Origin: Meridianimarinicoccus zhengii
GTDB lineage: Bacteria > Pseudomonadota > Alphaproteobacteria > Rhodobacterales > Rhodobacteraceae
DNA length: 34,285 nt
Direction of reading: 5' to 3'
Assembly (NCBI RefSeq): GCF_003254465.1
Contig: NZ_QDFI01000046.1
Location: 1-34,285, forward strand
Shown here: positions 16,465-24,451 of the stretch, piece after piece
How the letters are laid out: each line of letters starts with the position of its first letter
Position numbering within the stretch: the stretch's first letter is position 1
The notes under the pieces: generated by a model
What the model saw: the letters and a program-made list of their open reading frames with translations, nothing else
Told to the model about the DNA's origin: nothing
Database searches by the model: none
Translations under genes and position numbers: made by a program

Positions 16465-17003
16465 ATGCCGGCCCCGTCTGCATGCACCACATCGACGCGC
16501 CGGATGCAGCGGCAGGCCGTGGCGCGCCCCGCCCGGGCCCGGCCTTATACCCAACAGGTTGGCCACCGCGGCGGGAAGCCGGCGATTGTGGCACTGGTGC
16601 CGTGTCTTCAGGCGCTCGATACCGGGGCATCTGCCGGGATTGCACCGGCAGCCCGACGGGATGCGCTGGGATAACGAGCAGGGATAGCGAAGACCGAGCC
16701 GGACGGGGCGGCGAAAGGGCGCGCAAAGGGCTGCGCTGTCAACAGGCGTATCGTCCGCCGGTCTGTTCGCTGGCGCCGACAAAGACCGCCCCAACGCGGT
16801 GCGGGATGGACGGCGGCAGACGCGAACGGTCCCTCCGTAGTATCTGAGCGGCGCCGTGGTCGCCGCGGGGACATTGCCGAAGCGATCCCATGACGTGCCG
16901 CGACAGTGCCCGCCCATCGCGTGGACGCACTGCACATCACGGCGGATCGCCGTTGACCGTTTCATGTCCAGAGCCTAACCCGTTCGGGTCGTCGGAGGGC
17001 ACC
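16465..17003. other. Intergenic region before the potassium uptake genes
   Basis: About 540 bp without a supported gene. Frames on both strands are short or low-complexity and show no motif. The right end carries the candidate promoter and ribosome site of the KtrA-like gene. The left part might be decayed coding DNA, but I cannot assign it. Confidence 0.5.
16953..16981 (+). promoter_or_regulatory. Candidate sigma-70 promoter of the potassium uptake operon
   Basis: TTGACC, a 17-base spacer and TAACCC sit just before a GGAGGG ribosome site and the ATG of the KtrA-like gene. The -35 matches well and the -10 weakly. Confidence 0.45.
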
Positions 17004-17669
17004 ATGGCCAGACAGAAGTCGCGCAGTTTCGCCGTTATCGGCCTCGGCACGTTCGGCACCACCGTCGCGTCCGAACTGGCACGCTTTGGCAACCATGTGC
17101 TGGGGATCGACACGATCGATCGCAACGTGTCGCGTGTGGCCGACACGCTGGCGGAAGCCGTGATCGCCGACGGCCGCGACGAACAGGCCCTGCGGGAAGC
17201 GGGCGTCGGCAATTACGATGTGGCCGTGGTCGCCATCGGCGAAGAGCTGGAGGCGAACATCCTGTGCACGATGAACGTCAAGCTGCTCGGTGTGCCGACC
17301 ATATGGGTCAAGGCCATGAGCCGCACGCACCACCGCATCCTCACCAAGCTGGGGGCGGACCGCGTGATCCAGCCTGAACAGGAAATCGGGCGCCACATCG
17401 CGCAGATGCTGCACAACCCGCTGGTGCGCGACTATGTCAGCCTCGGGAATGGGTTCCATGTCGTCGATTTCCGCGTGCCGGAAAGCCTTGAAGGCAAGCG
17501 GGTCGACGGTGTCGGCCTGCGCGACAAGTTCGAGTTGCGCGCGCTCGGCCTGATGCGGGGCAGCGAGTTCCTGCCCTGCGAATCCGGCGCGATGGAGTTG
17601 AAGACCGACGACAAGCTGCTGCTGCTCGGCCGGCGGGACAACCTGCGCCGTTTCGCGGACGGGCTCTGA
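17004..17669 (+). CDS. Potassium channel regulatory subunit, KtrA/TrkA-N (RCK) type
   Basis: A 221-residue cytoplasmic RCK protein, the normal size of single-RCK KtrA rather than the double-length TrkA. The N-terminal Rossmann domain has VIGLGTFGTTVASEL (GxGxxG) and the acidic end of strand two at GIDTIDRN. AVVAIGEELEANIL and VKAMSRTHHRIL are typical RCK segments. The last ~80 residues form the RCK-C domain (RVDGVGLRDKFELRALGLMRG). It binds nucleotides and gates the partner membrane subunit encoded 3 bp downstream. The ATG follows GGAGGG with ideal spacing. Confidence 0.92.
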   Translation: MARQKSRSFAVIGLGTFGTTVASELARFGNHVLGIDTIDRNVSRVADTLAEAVIADGRDEQALREAGVGNYDVAVVAIGEELEANILCTMNVKLLGVPTIWVKAMSRTHHRILTKLGADRVIQPEQEIGRHIAQMLHNPLVRDYVSLGNGFHVVDFRVPESLEGKRVDGVGLRDKFELRALGLMRGSEFLPCESGAMELKTDDKLLLLGRRDNLRRFADGL

Positions 17670-17672
17670 GCC

Positions 17673-19013
17673 TTGCGGCGTTTGAAATGGGCGAAACGGG
17701 GCGGGCGGCTGAAGATCCCGCCGCCTGCCATCCTTGCCGGGCTCTATGCCGTGCTGATCACGCTGGGCGCCGGGCTGCTGATGCTGCCGATGGCCACGCC
17801 CGCGCCGATCACCTGGTCCGACGCCGTGTTCACCGCCGCCTCGGCAGTGACCGTGACGGGCCTTGTGGTCATCGATACGGGCAGCGACCTGACGCTGTTC
17901 GGGCAGGCCGTGGTGATGGTGCTGATCCAGTTGGGCGGGCTGGGGCTGATGACGTTCGCGGTGCTGGTGCTGTCGATGCTGGGGCTGCCCGTCAGCATCT
18001 CGCAGCGGATCTTCCTGCGCGAAGATCTCAACCAGACGTCCATTTCCGATCTCATGGTGCTGGTGCGCGGCATCCTGAAGGTGGTGCTGGCCTGCGAACT
18101 GCTGGGCGTGGCGCTATTGTCCATGGTCTTCGTCCCGGAATTCGGCTGGGGCATGGGTCTGTGGCAGGCGCTGTTCCACACGATCTCGGCGTTCAACAAC
18201 GCGGGGTTCGCGCTGTTCCCCGATAGCCTGACAGGCTGGGTCGGCAACCCGATCGTCAACCTGACGATCCCGGCGCTGTTCATCTTCGGCGGGCTTGGCT
18301 TCGTCGTTGTGACGGAACTCTATGCCAAGCGGGGCTGGCGCGCGTTCTCGCTGCATACCAAGCTGATGGTCGTCGGCACGCTGTCGCTGATCGTCTGGTC
18401 CGTGGTGATGTTCGCGGCGCTGGAATGGACCAACCCGGGCACGCTGGGCGCGTTGCCGCTGGATGACCGGCTCTGGGCAAGCTGGTTCCAGGGGGTGACG
18501 ACCCGCACCGCCGGGTTCAACACGGTCGATATCGCCGCGATGCACGACAGCACGTCACTGATGTTCATGTCGCTCATGGTGATTGGCGGGGGCAGCACGT
18601 CGACCGCGGGCGGCATAAAGGTGACGACCTTCATCGTGCTGTTGCTAGCGACGGTCGCGTTCTTCCGGCGCCGGCAGCAGTTGCACGTCTTCGGTCGCAG
18701 CCTCGGCCCGGAGGAGGTGATGAAGGTGCTCGCCCTGACCATGGTCAGCATCCTGACGGTGTTCGGGGCGATCTTCCTGATCACCATTTCGCATGACGGC
18801 GACTTCCTGGATCTCGCGTTCGAGGTCACGTCGGCCTTCGGCACGGTGGGCCTGTCGCGCGGCGCGACGGACGAACTGGACGGGTTCGGCCGCGCGGTGA
18901 TCGTGGGGGTGATGTTCATCGGCCGCGTCGGGCCGCTGACACTTGGTTTTTTCCTCGCTACCCGTGCCAAACCGAGGCTGGGCTACCCGGCGAGCAGGGT
19001 GTTTCTGGGCTGA
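17673..19013 (+). CDS. Potassium uptake membrane subunit, KtrB/TrkH family
   Basis: A 446-residue inner-membrane protein with four membrane-pore-membrane repeats. The selectivity-filter glycines are visible in all four: SAVTVTGL (G63), SAFNNAGF, TTRTAGFN and SAFGTVGLS. Together with the upstream RCK subunit it forms a K+ (sometimes Na+-coupled) uptake system for osmotic and pH control. The flexible gating loop GGGSTSTAGGIK is present in the third repeat. The start is TTG three bases after the RCK stop, so translation is probably coupled. Length and order match KtrAB pairs. Confidence 0.93.
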   Translation: MRRLKWAKRGGRLKIPPPAILAGLYAVLITLGAGLLMLPMATPAPITWSDAVFTAASAVTVTGLVVIDTGSDLTLFGQAVVMVLIQLGGLGLMTFAVLVLSMLGLPVSISQRIFLREDLNQTSISDLMVLVRGILKVVLACELLGVALLSMVFVPEFGWGMGLWQALFHTISAFNNAGFALFPDSLTGWVGNPIVNLTIPALFIFGGLGFVVVTELYAKRGWRAFSLHTKLMVVGTLSLIVWSVVMFAALEWTNPGTLGALPLDDRLWASWFQGVTTRTAGFNTVDIAAMHDSTSLMFMSLMVIGGGSTSTAGGIKVTTFIVLLLATVAFFRRRQQLHVFGRSLGPEEVMKVLALTMVSILTVFGAIFLITISHDGDFLDLAFEVTSAFGTVGLSRGATDELDGFGRAVIVGVMFIGRVGPLTLGFFLATRAKPRLGYPASRVFLG

Positions 19014-19250
19014 GCAGGCATGGACGGGCGTGGCGGCGCCGGACGCGCCCGGACGGCAGTCGATATACGCAGGCATGCCGGACGTGTCCGCGGGGTGTTC
19101 CTTGTCCGCCGCGCGCGGGCGACGGGTATGACGCCAGGCGCCCCCAAGCCTATTGGTGCAGCACCGGTGACGGTGGCTCCGGTCGCTGATCGTGCCGCAC
19201 GGGATCGACGACTATCGGCCCACGGTTGTTGGGGCGCCAGCGCGCCAAGC

Positions 19251-20690
19251 TCACAAGGCGAGGGGCGCCGTCATGCCGCTTGCTTCCAGGTCCCAGCGGG
19301 TCGTCCAATTTCCGGCCGCCCGCTCGAAGACGAGGTAGTTCCGTTCGGCGACATAGCGGCTTCGCTGGCCGGGAAGCCGCTCGATCCGGATCGGGTGCTC
19401 GGGCAACGGGTCCTCGCCCAGCCACGAAAGTGCCCCCAGGATACGGGCCCAAGCCCTGGGTGGCGCCCGATGCGCGATGCCCGAGGCCACCAACTGGTTG
19501 AGTTGCAGCCCGTCCCCAAGCTCCATCACCGCCCGCGTGGCCAGATGGATCTCGCCCGATACAGCCGTGACGTCATGGCCGTCCCGGCGCGCAAGATCGC
19601 GGACCAGCCGCAGCATGCGGCGCCACTCGTCGCGGTGCGCGCGACTTTGCCACTGGTCGCGCAGGTCGTCTTCGTACTCCTGCATGCGAGGCACAAGCAC
19701 CATCAGCGCCTCGAGCAGCGATAGCCTCGGGCCCAACAGGGGCACGCTGGACATCAATAGGGTCTGGCCGCGCACCTCTCGCCGCGCCTCGGCGTCCAGC
19801 ATTGCCCAGCCGCCCGGCCCCATGATCCGGCGCCGCGTCCGTTCGGACCTGAGATCCGGCGCGAGGATGCGCAGACCCGGACTCAGAACGACCCAGCCCA
19901 GATGCTGCCCGACGGGATCTGTGAAGCGGGCAGGCAGGTCGCCATCGGTCGTCGCGTTCTGGAAAAGCAGGAAGCTTTCGCGTGCCACGGTGAAAAGGGC
20001 CTGGCCCACGGGCGAATAGGTCCGCGACCGGCTGAGCGAGCCCCAGCCGTCGCAGATATCGTGATCGTCCCATTGCATGAGCGATGGCACGCGCGCCGCG
20101 AGCCACGCGAACTGCGGCGCCGCATAGAGAGCCGCGTAGCGCTCCAGGAACCCTTCGCGGAGATGCCGCCGAAGATCGTCCAGGTCCGCGCGTGGGGGAT
20201 CTCGGGGGATGCGGTTCGGCCAGTCATGGCTGAGGGGGTGTCCGCGCGTCACCTCGTCGGCATAGATCTGGTCGCCGCCATGCAGCATGAACGCGAAGGC
20301 CTGGCGGGCGTGTTCGTCGCGCAGCCGCGCCCACATGGCGTTTCGTTCGGACGCTTCGCGATCCATGTCGCCCACTTCCTCGCCATTGCACGAGACGTAG
20401 GCGAGCCGCAGGTCACCCGTGATATCACCAGCCACCGGGTAGGCGGTGCCATCCCAGCGGTATTCCGAGGGGCGGTCAGCCGGAAGCGTGAACCGCGCGC
20501 GCCAGACGGTCGCGTGTTCGTACGCGGCAAGCGCGACCGGATGGGCAAAGCCTTGGGGCAGCTCGACGGGCGGCACGGTCTGCCCGCGTGCCACGATGAA
20601 CAGGGCGGACAAGAATAACCGTCCTTCCGCGACATCGTCGAGGAACAGCACCGGCCCAACGGGGTATCGCAGGTTCGTCATCATGGCCAT
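19251..20690 (-). CDS. PhoD-like metallophosphatase/phosphodiesterase
   Basis: A 479-residue protein of the PhoD-like metallophosphatase family. Metal-binding motifs are YVSCNGEE, HGGDQIYADE and WDDHDICDGWGS. AVSGEIHLATRAVM near the end carries the last histidine. The N-terminal ~90 residues resemble the beta-sandwich domain of PhoD (WRARFTLPADRPSEYRW). No signal peptide or twin-arginine motif is visible, unlike secreted PhoD, so it is probably cytoplasmic. Such proteins hydrolyse phosphomonoesters or diesters; the substrate is unknown. Three ATGs cluster at the start, and the first is chosen for its distance from GGA. The gene stands alone or follows the small upstream frame. Confidence 0.85.
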   Translation of the reverse strand: MAMMTNLRYPVGPVLFLDDVAEGRLFLSALFIVARGQTVPPVELPQGFAHPVALAAYEHATVWRARFTLPADRPSEYRWDGTAYPVAGDITGDLRLAYVSCNGEEVGDMDREASERNAMWARLRDEHARQAFAFMLHGGDQIYADEVTRGHPLSHDWPNRIPRDPPRADLDDLRRHLREGFLERYAALYAAPQFAWLAARVPSLMQWDDHDICDGWGSLSRSRTYSPVGQALFTVARESFLLFQNATTDGDLPARFTDPVGQHLGWVVLSPGLRILAPDLRSERTRRRIMGPGGWAMLDAEARREVRGQTLLMSSVPLLGPRLSLLEALMVLVPRMQEYEDDLRDQWQSRAHRDEWRRMLRLVRDLARRDGHDVTAVSGEIHLATRAVMELGDGLQLNQLVASGIAHRAPPRAWARILGALSWLGEDPLPEHPIRIERLPGQRSRYVAERNYLVFERAAGNWTTRWDLEASGMTAPLAL

Positions 20691-20693
20691 CAG

Positions 20694-20921
20694 CTATTCC
20701 GGGGCGGTCTTGCGCACAATTGGGTATTCATGCGTGCGGGTCACGGGATCGCCGGACCGGGTGATCGCGGTACTGCCGGGTGAAAGCAAGCCGCTGAAAG
20801 TGCGGAGATAAAATCCGAAAGCCGCTTTCGGGTTCGGCGCGCGGCCCATGCGCGACAATGCGCTGAAAACCTGGTCGAAGCGTCTCTCGACAAGGACCAA
20901 AAGACATCCGGGCGGGATCAC
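20694..20921 (-). CDS. Possible small protein or gene remnant upstream of the PhoD-like gene
   Basis: A frame of up to 75 codons from a GTG, ending four bases before the PhoD-like ATG. The translated C-terminal part (RRFDQVFSALSRMGRAP, FGFYLRTFSGLLSPGS, THEYPIV) looks protein-like rather than arginine-rich noise. I recognise no family. The third-base GC content is clearly lower than in neighbouring genes and the ribosome site is weak. It could be a real small gene, a decayed fragment or chance. Confidence 0.3.
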   Translation of the reverse strand: MIPPGCLLVLVERRFDQVFSALSRMGRAPNPKAAFGFYLRTFSGLLSPGSTAITRSGDPVTRTHEYPIVRKTAPE

Positions 20922-21215
20922 GATGGGAAGCTTACCGCGAAGCGATGCGCTCGGTTCTGATCCGACCCCGCCATGACCTGCGGGGCTTCGTGTCCGGTGG
21001 GGCAGGAAGGAACAGGTCACTGGCGGTGGGTATTCCGGCATTGTGTTGCAAGGGAAAGCGGCACGAATTCGGGCATGGCCGGGCAGGATGTAGACGCCGG
21101 TGCAGGCCACGTGTTCCCGCGCCACTTTCGACGGCTCGACGATCCGGCGCCATGACCGGACCTCGTCAGGGACGGGTGTGCGCCACGCCTGGCGTCGCGA
21201 AAAGGGCAAGGGGGA
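20922..21215. other. Gap between the enolase-type gene and the small frame
   Basis: Nearly 300 bp without motif-bearing frames. It probably holds the end of the enolase-type transcript and the promoter of the PhoD-like gene. No clear terminator or promoter could be picked. Confidence 0.4.
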
Positions 21216-22412
21216 TCATGCGGCAGTCGTCGATCGCCGGGTGGTCGAGAACGCCCGGTCGATCTCGGGATGAAGTTCGAGCCCGAGGCCCGGTCCCGGC
21301 GGAACGGTGATCATGCCACCGCGGACCACGGGCAGTGCGGTGACGAGGTCGCGATACCATGTGTGATAGAAGGCCCGCACGCTTTCCTGCACCAGCGCGT
21401 TGGGCGCGTTCAGCGACAGGTGGGTGGATGCCGTCAGGACCACCGGCCCGGTGCAGTCGTGGGGGGCCACCGGCAGGTGCCACGCCTCGGCCATCGCGGC
21501 GATCTTGCGCGCCTCGGACAGGCCGCCGCACCAGCTGATGTCCAGCATCACCACGCCGGCCGCACCGGTTTCCAGCAGGTCGCGGAACGCCCATCGCGTG
21601 GCCAGCGTTTCCGACGCGCAGATGGGCGCGGGCGATGCGGCGGCATAGCGTTTCAGACTGGCGAGGCTATCCATCCGTATCGGGTCCTCGTGCCAGTAGG
21701 TGTCGAAGGGTGCCAGCGCCCGGGCGATCTGCATTGCAGGCAAAAGCTGCCAGAGCGAATGGAACTCCACCATGATGTCCATCCGGTCGCCGACCGCGGC
21801 GCGGATACGCTCGAACGGCACCAGAGCGGCCTTGAGATCGGCGGTCGAGATCGACTGGCCGCGGGTCTTTTCGGCGGCGATGTCGAAGGGCCAGATCTTC
21901 ATGGCGGTGATGCCTTCCTCCAGCAGCGACAGCGCCAGATCGTCGGCGCGGTGCAGGAAGGCATCGAGATCGTCATACGCCCCCGCGCGCCCCTGTCCCC
22001 AGTTCGCCACCGTTTGGCCGGTCGCCTTGCGGATGTATTCGGTGCCCGCGCAGGTGTTGTAGGTGCGGATGGCGTCGCGGGTGAAACCGCCCAGAAGTTG
22101 CGCGATCGGCTGTCCCACAGCCTTGCCGAACAGGTCCCACAGCGCGATGTCGAAGGCGGAGTTGCCCCGCATCTCTGCGCCCGAGGACCGGAAGCCGACA
22201 TAGCCCGCCAGATCCGCCGACAGTGCGTCGATGGCCAGCGGATCGCGCCCGATCACCCGCGGGGCGAGCCAGTCGTGGACATGCGCCTCCACCGTGGTCG
22301 CGCCGAAGAACGTCTCCCCCAGTCCGGTCAGCCCGGCGTCGGTGTGCACCATCAGCCAGATGAGGTTGGGACGCTCCGCGATCCGCAGGGTTTCCAGCGC
22401 CGTGATCTTCAT
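21216..22412 (-). CDS. Enolase-superfamily enzyme (mandelate racemase/muconate lactonizing type)
   Basis: A 398-residue two-domain enzyme. The capping domain opens MKITALETLRI. The barrel carries candidate base K172 (ITAMKIWPF) and metal ligands E216 (VEFHSLW), E242 (HEDPI) and E268 (CASETLATRW). H318 (VAPHDCTGP) is the general acid/base, paired with D291 (MLDISWCGG). The superfamily abstracts a proton alpha to a carboxylate, as in sugar-acid dehydratases, racemases and cycloisomerases. Glutamate as first metal ligand with a histidine two residues on recalls the sugar-acid dehydratase groups, where D-x-H is usual, but the subgroup is uncertain. The ATG follows AAGGAG. It diverges from the TRAP operon, so it probably acts on the acid that transporter imports. 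Confidence 0.88.
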   Translation of the reverse strand: MKITALETLRIAERPNLIWLMVHTDAGLTGLGETFFGATTVEAHVHDWLAPRVIGRDPLAIDALSADLAGYVGFRSSGAEMRGNSAFDIALWDLFGKAVGQPIAQLLGGFTRDAIRTYNTCAGTEYIRKATGQTVANWGQGRAGAYDDLDAFLHRADDLALSLLEEGITAMKIWPFDIAAEKTRGQSISTADLKAALVPFERIRAAVGDRMDIMVEFHSLWQLLPAMQIARALAPFDTYWHEDPIRMDSLASLKRYAAASPAPICASETLATRWAFRDLLETGAAGVVMLDISWCGGLSEARKIAAMAEAWHLPVAPHDCTGPVVLTASTHLSLNAPNALVQESVRAFYHTWYRDLVTALPVVRGGMITVPPGPGLGLELHPEIDRAFSTTRRSTTAA

Positions 22413-22803
22413 CGGTTTCTCCTTCCTGCAGGACGAGCGGTCCCGGTGTCTGCGCGGGCGGCGGCCCGGCCTGCTTGGAATGCCCGGCCATGGCCCTGAG
22501 GGCCGAAAGCCATAGACCGGGCTATCGCGCCGCGCCTGTGTCTGTCCGGCATCCGGCAGGTCACGGCGCGTGCCGCGCGAACGGGGCCCATTCCGCCGCG
22601 CTTGCGATACTGTGCACCGGCAGTGCGCTTCGTGGTCAAGTGCCATCTGCGGTCGTCGCGGCGGCAAGCGATCCAGACCAAGCACCGGGCATCAGCCGGT
22701 CCGGAATGGAACGTTGACAGATGATGGCGCGGGTACCTAGCGTCGGACAGGATGCCGCGGCGCAAGATCGCGACACCGCGACAGACAAGGAGGAGGACTC
22801 AGG
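22413..22803. other. Divergent intergenic region, enolase-type gene and TRAP operon
   Basis: About 390 bp between the two divergent starts. It holds the probable promoter of the TRAP operon on the right. No frame here looks coding, and I found no long dyad that would betray a GntR- or IclR-type operator. No regulator gene is next to the pair. Confidence 0.5.
22714..22743 (+). promoter_or_regulatory. Candidate sigma-70 promoter of the TRAP operon
   Basis: A perfect TTGACA -35 is followed after 18 bases by TAGCGT, a weak -10. The site lies about 60 bp before the dctP start codon. It is one of the few consensus-grade -35 elements in the noncoding DNA of the window. Confidence 0.45.
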
Positions 22804-23823
22804 ATGCGACTGATCACGACACTGGCCGCGACCACTGCGCTGTTCGGCGCGCTCGCCACGGCCGCCATGGCACAGGATTACACGCTGCGTGTCCAAAGTT
22901 CGGACCCGGCGGGCAACGCCAATTTCATCCTGCAGCAGGAATGGGCCAAGGACGTCGCCGAACGCACGGATGGCGCGGTCGAGATCGACCTGCTGCCGGT
23001 GGAAACGATCGTGGCGCATTCGGAAACGCAGGACGCGGTGGCCGCGGGTATTCTCGACGGGCATTTCACCGACACCTCCTATTTCGCGGGAAGGGACCCG
23101 GCCTTCGGCCTGATCGCCAACCCGGTCGGGGCGTGGTCGTCGCCGCAGCAGTTGTTCGATTTCATGGAAAACGGCGGCGGCAAGGAACTGATGAACGAGA
23201 TGCTCAACCCTTACGGGTTGCAGTTCCTCGGGGCCACCACGCCGGGGCTTGAAGCGTTCCTGTCCAAGGTCCCTCTGGAAGGCGTGGACGATCTCGATGG
23301 GCTGAAGCTGCGCGCGCCCGAAGGCATGGTACAGCGCGTCTTTGCCGCTGCGGGCGCAGCGCCCGTGAACCTGCCCGGATCGGAGGTGTTCACTTCGCTC
23401 GACAAGGGTGTGATCGACGCGGCGGATTATTCGGTGTTCTCGACCAACCACCAGCAGGGCATGCACGACGTGGCGGGTCACCCGGTTTATCCGGGCTTCC
23501 ATTCCATGCCGCTGGTCGAGGTCTCGATCAACAAGGACGTGTGGGATTCCATGCCCTCCGAGGTCCAGACGGCGATGGAAGACTCGGTGCGCGACTGGGC
23601 GCAGATGCAGGTCGCCACGTTGTCCGAGCGGGACGAGCAGGCGGTGGAAGAAGCCCGGGCCAATCCCGATATCACAGTGCACAACTGGTCCGATGAAGAA
23701 CGCGCGCGCTTCCGTGCCATCGCGCAGACCGAATGGGAAAAGGCCGCCGAAGGGTCCGAGAACGCCCGCAAGGTCTATGAGACCCTCACGGCCTACCTGC
23801 GGGACCAGGGCCTGATGAACTGA
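22804..23823 (+). CDS. dctP: TRAP transporter substrate-binding protein DctP
   Basis: A 339-residue periplasmic protein of the DctP family. A Sec signal (MRLITTLAATTALFGALATAAMA) is cleaved before QDYTLRV. LDGLKLRAPEGMVQRVFAAAGAAPVNLPGSEVFTSLDKGVIDAADY contains the conserved arginine that salt-bridges the ligand carboxylate, and the usual GxIDAxD segment. It binds a small organic acid and passes it to DctQM. A strong AAGGAGGAGG ribosome site precedes the ATG. It is the first gene of the operon, and the hairpin after it probably keeps it more abundant than the membrane parts. The ligand is probably a carboxylate or sugar acid, given the divergent enolase-type enzyme. Confidence 0.93.
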   Translation: MRLITTLAATTALFGALATAAMAQDYTLRVQSSDPAGNANFILQQEWAKDVAERTDGAVEIDLLPVETIVAHSETQDAVAAGILDGHFTDTSYFAGRDPAFGLIANPVGAWSSPQQLFDFMENGGGKELMNEMLNPYGLQFLGATTPGLEAFLSKVPLEGVDDLDGLKLRAPEGMVQRVFAAAGAAPVNLPGSEVFTSLDKGVIDAADYSVFSTNHQQGMHDVAGHPVYPGFHSMPLVEVSINKDVWDSMPSEVQTAMEDSVRDWAQMQVATLSERDEQAVEEARANPDITVHNWSDEERARFRAIAQTEWEKAAEGSENARKVYETLTAYLRDQGLMN

Positions 23824-23833
23824 CCATCGCCCA

Positions 23834-23870
23834 AAGGACCGCCGGGCGCGCAGCGTGCCCGGCGGTCCTT
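23834..23870 (+). terminator. Strong intercistronic hairpin between dctP and dctQ
   Basis: A perfect 14-bp inverted repeat (AAGGACCGCCGGGC pairing with GCCCGGCGGTCCTT) has a nine-base loop and no long T-run after it. It starts 11 bp after the dctP stop. Such a stem most likely protects the dctP message from 3' decay or partly terminates transcription, giving an excess of binding protein over the membrane subunits. Confidence 0.75.
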
Positions 23871-23893
23871 CACGCCAGAAAGGCGGGTGTTCC

Positions 23894-24451
23894 ATGAACG
23901 ACGAGTCGGAACCGCGGCCACCGTTGCAGGAACTGGGCGGGCCTGCGCCGGAAGCCGGCGCACTGGGGCGCACCATCGACCGGCTGGGCGTTGTCTTCGC
24001 AGTGGCTATCCTGTGTTCGGCGGCGATCCTCGGGTTGGAAGTGGTGCTGCGCTATGTCTTCAACAAACCCACGATCTGGGCCCATGAAACGGTGATCTTC
24101 CTGACGGCCGTGTCCTTCGTCTATGGCGGGGTCTATGTCGCCGCGCGCAACGCGCATATTCGGGTGGTGCTGATCTATGACGCGCTGTCGCCGCGGGTGC
24201 GGCGGCGTTTCGACGTCGCAATCTCTCTCGCCTGCCTCGGGTCGACCGCGTTCTTCGCCTGGGCCGCATGGATGAGCGTCAAGCGCGCGGTCTGGACCCC
24301 CGCAGGCGATCTCCGGCTGGAGACGACAGGCAGCGCTTGGGATCCGCCCACGCCGGGGCTGCTGAAACTGTTCCTGTTCGCCATCCTGATCGTGATGGCG
24401 GTGCAGTTCGCCGTTCTGGCGTGGAACTATGCCCGGCGGACGCTTGATTGA
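23894..24451 (+). CDS. dctQ: TRAP transporter small membrane subunit DctQ
   Basis: A 185-residue protein with four membrane segments, the DctQ pattern: VVFAVAILCSAAILGLEVVLRYVF, a segment around TVIFLTAVSFVYGGVYVAARNAHIRV, SLACLGSTAFFAWAAWMSV and LFLFAILIVMAVQFAVLAW. LRYVFNKPTIWAHE is a well-kept DctQ signature. It partners DctM in the inner membrane. The N-terminal ~35 residues are a hydrophilic extension. The stop overlaps the dctM start as TGATG. Confidence 0.9.
   Translation: MNDESEPRPPLQELGGPAPEAGALGRTIDRLGVVFAVAILCSAAILGLEVVLRYVFNKPTIWAHETVIFLTAVSFVYGGVYVAARNAHIRVVLIYDALSPRVRRRFDVAISLACLGSTAFFAWAAWMSVKRAVWTPAGDLRLETTGSAWDPPTPGLLKLFLFAILIVMAVQFAVLAWNYARRTLD

Noticed and set aside
15391-16965. 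524-codon minus-strand frame opposite the SDR gene and the following gap
   Set aside because: The SDR on the plus strand has all catalytic motifs. The part outside it (16465-16965) looks faintly protein-like but matches nothing I know.
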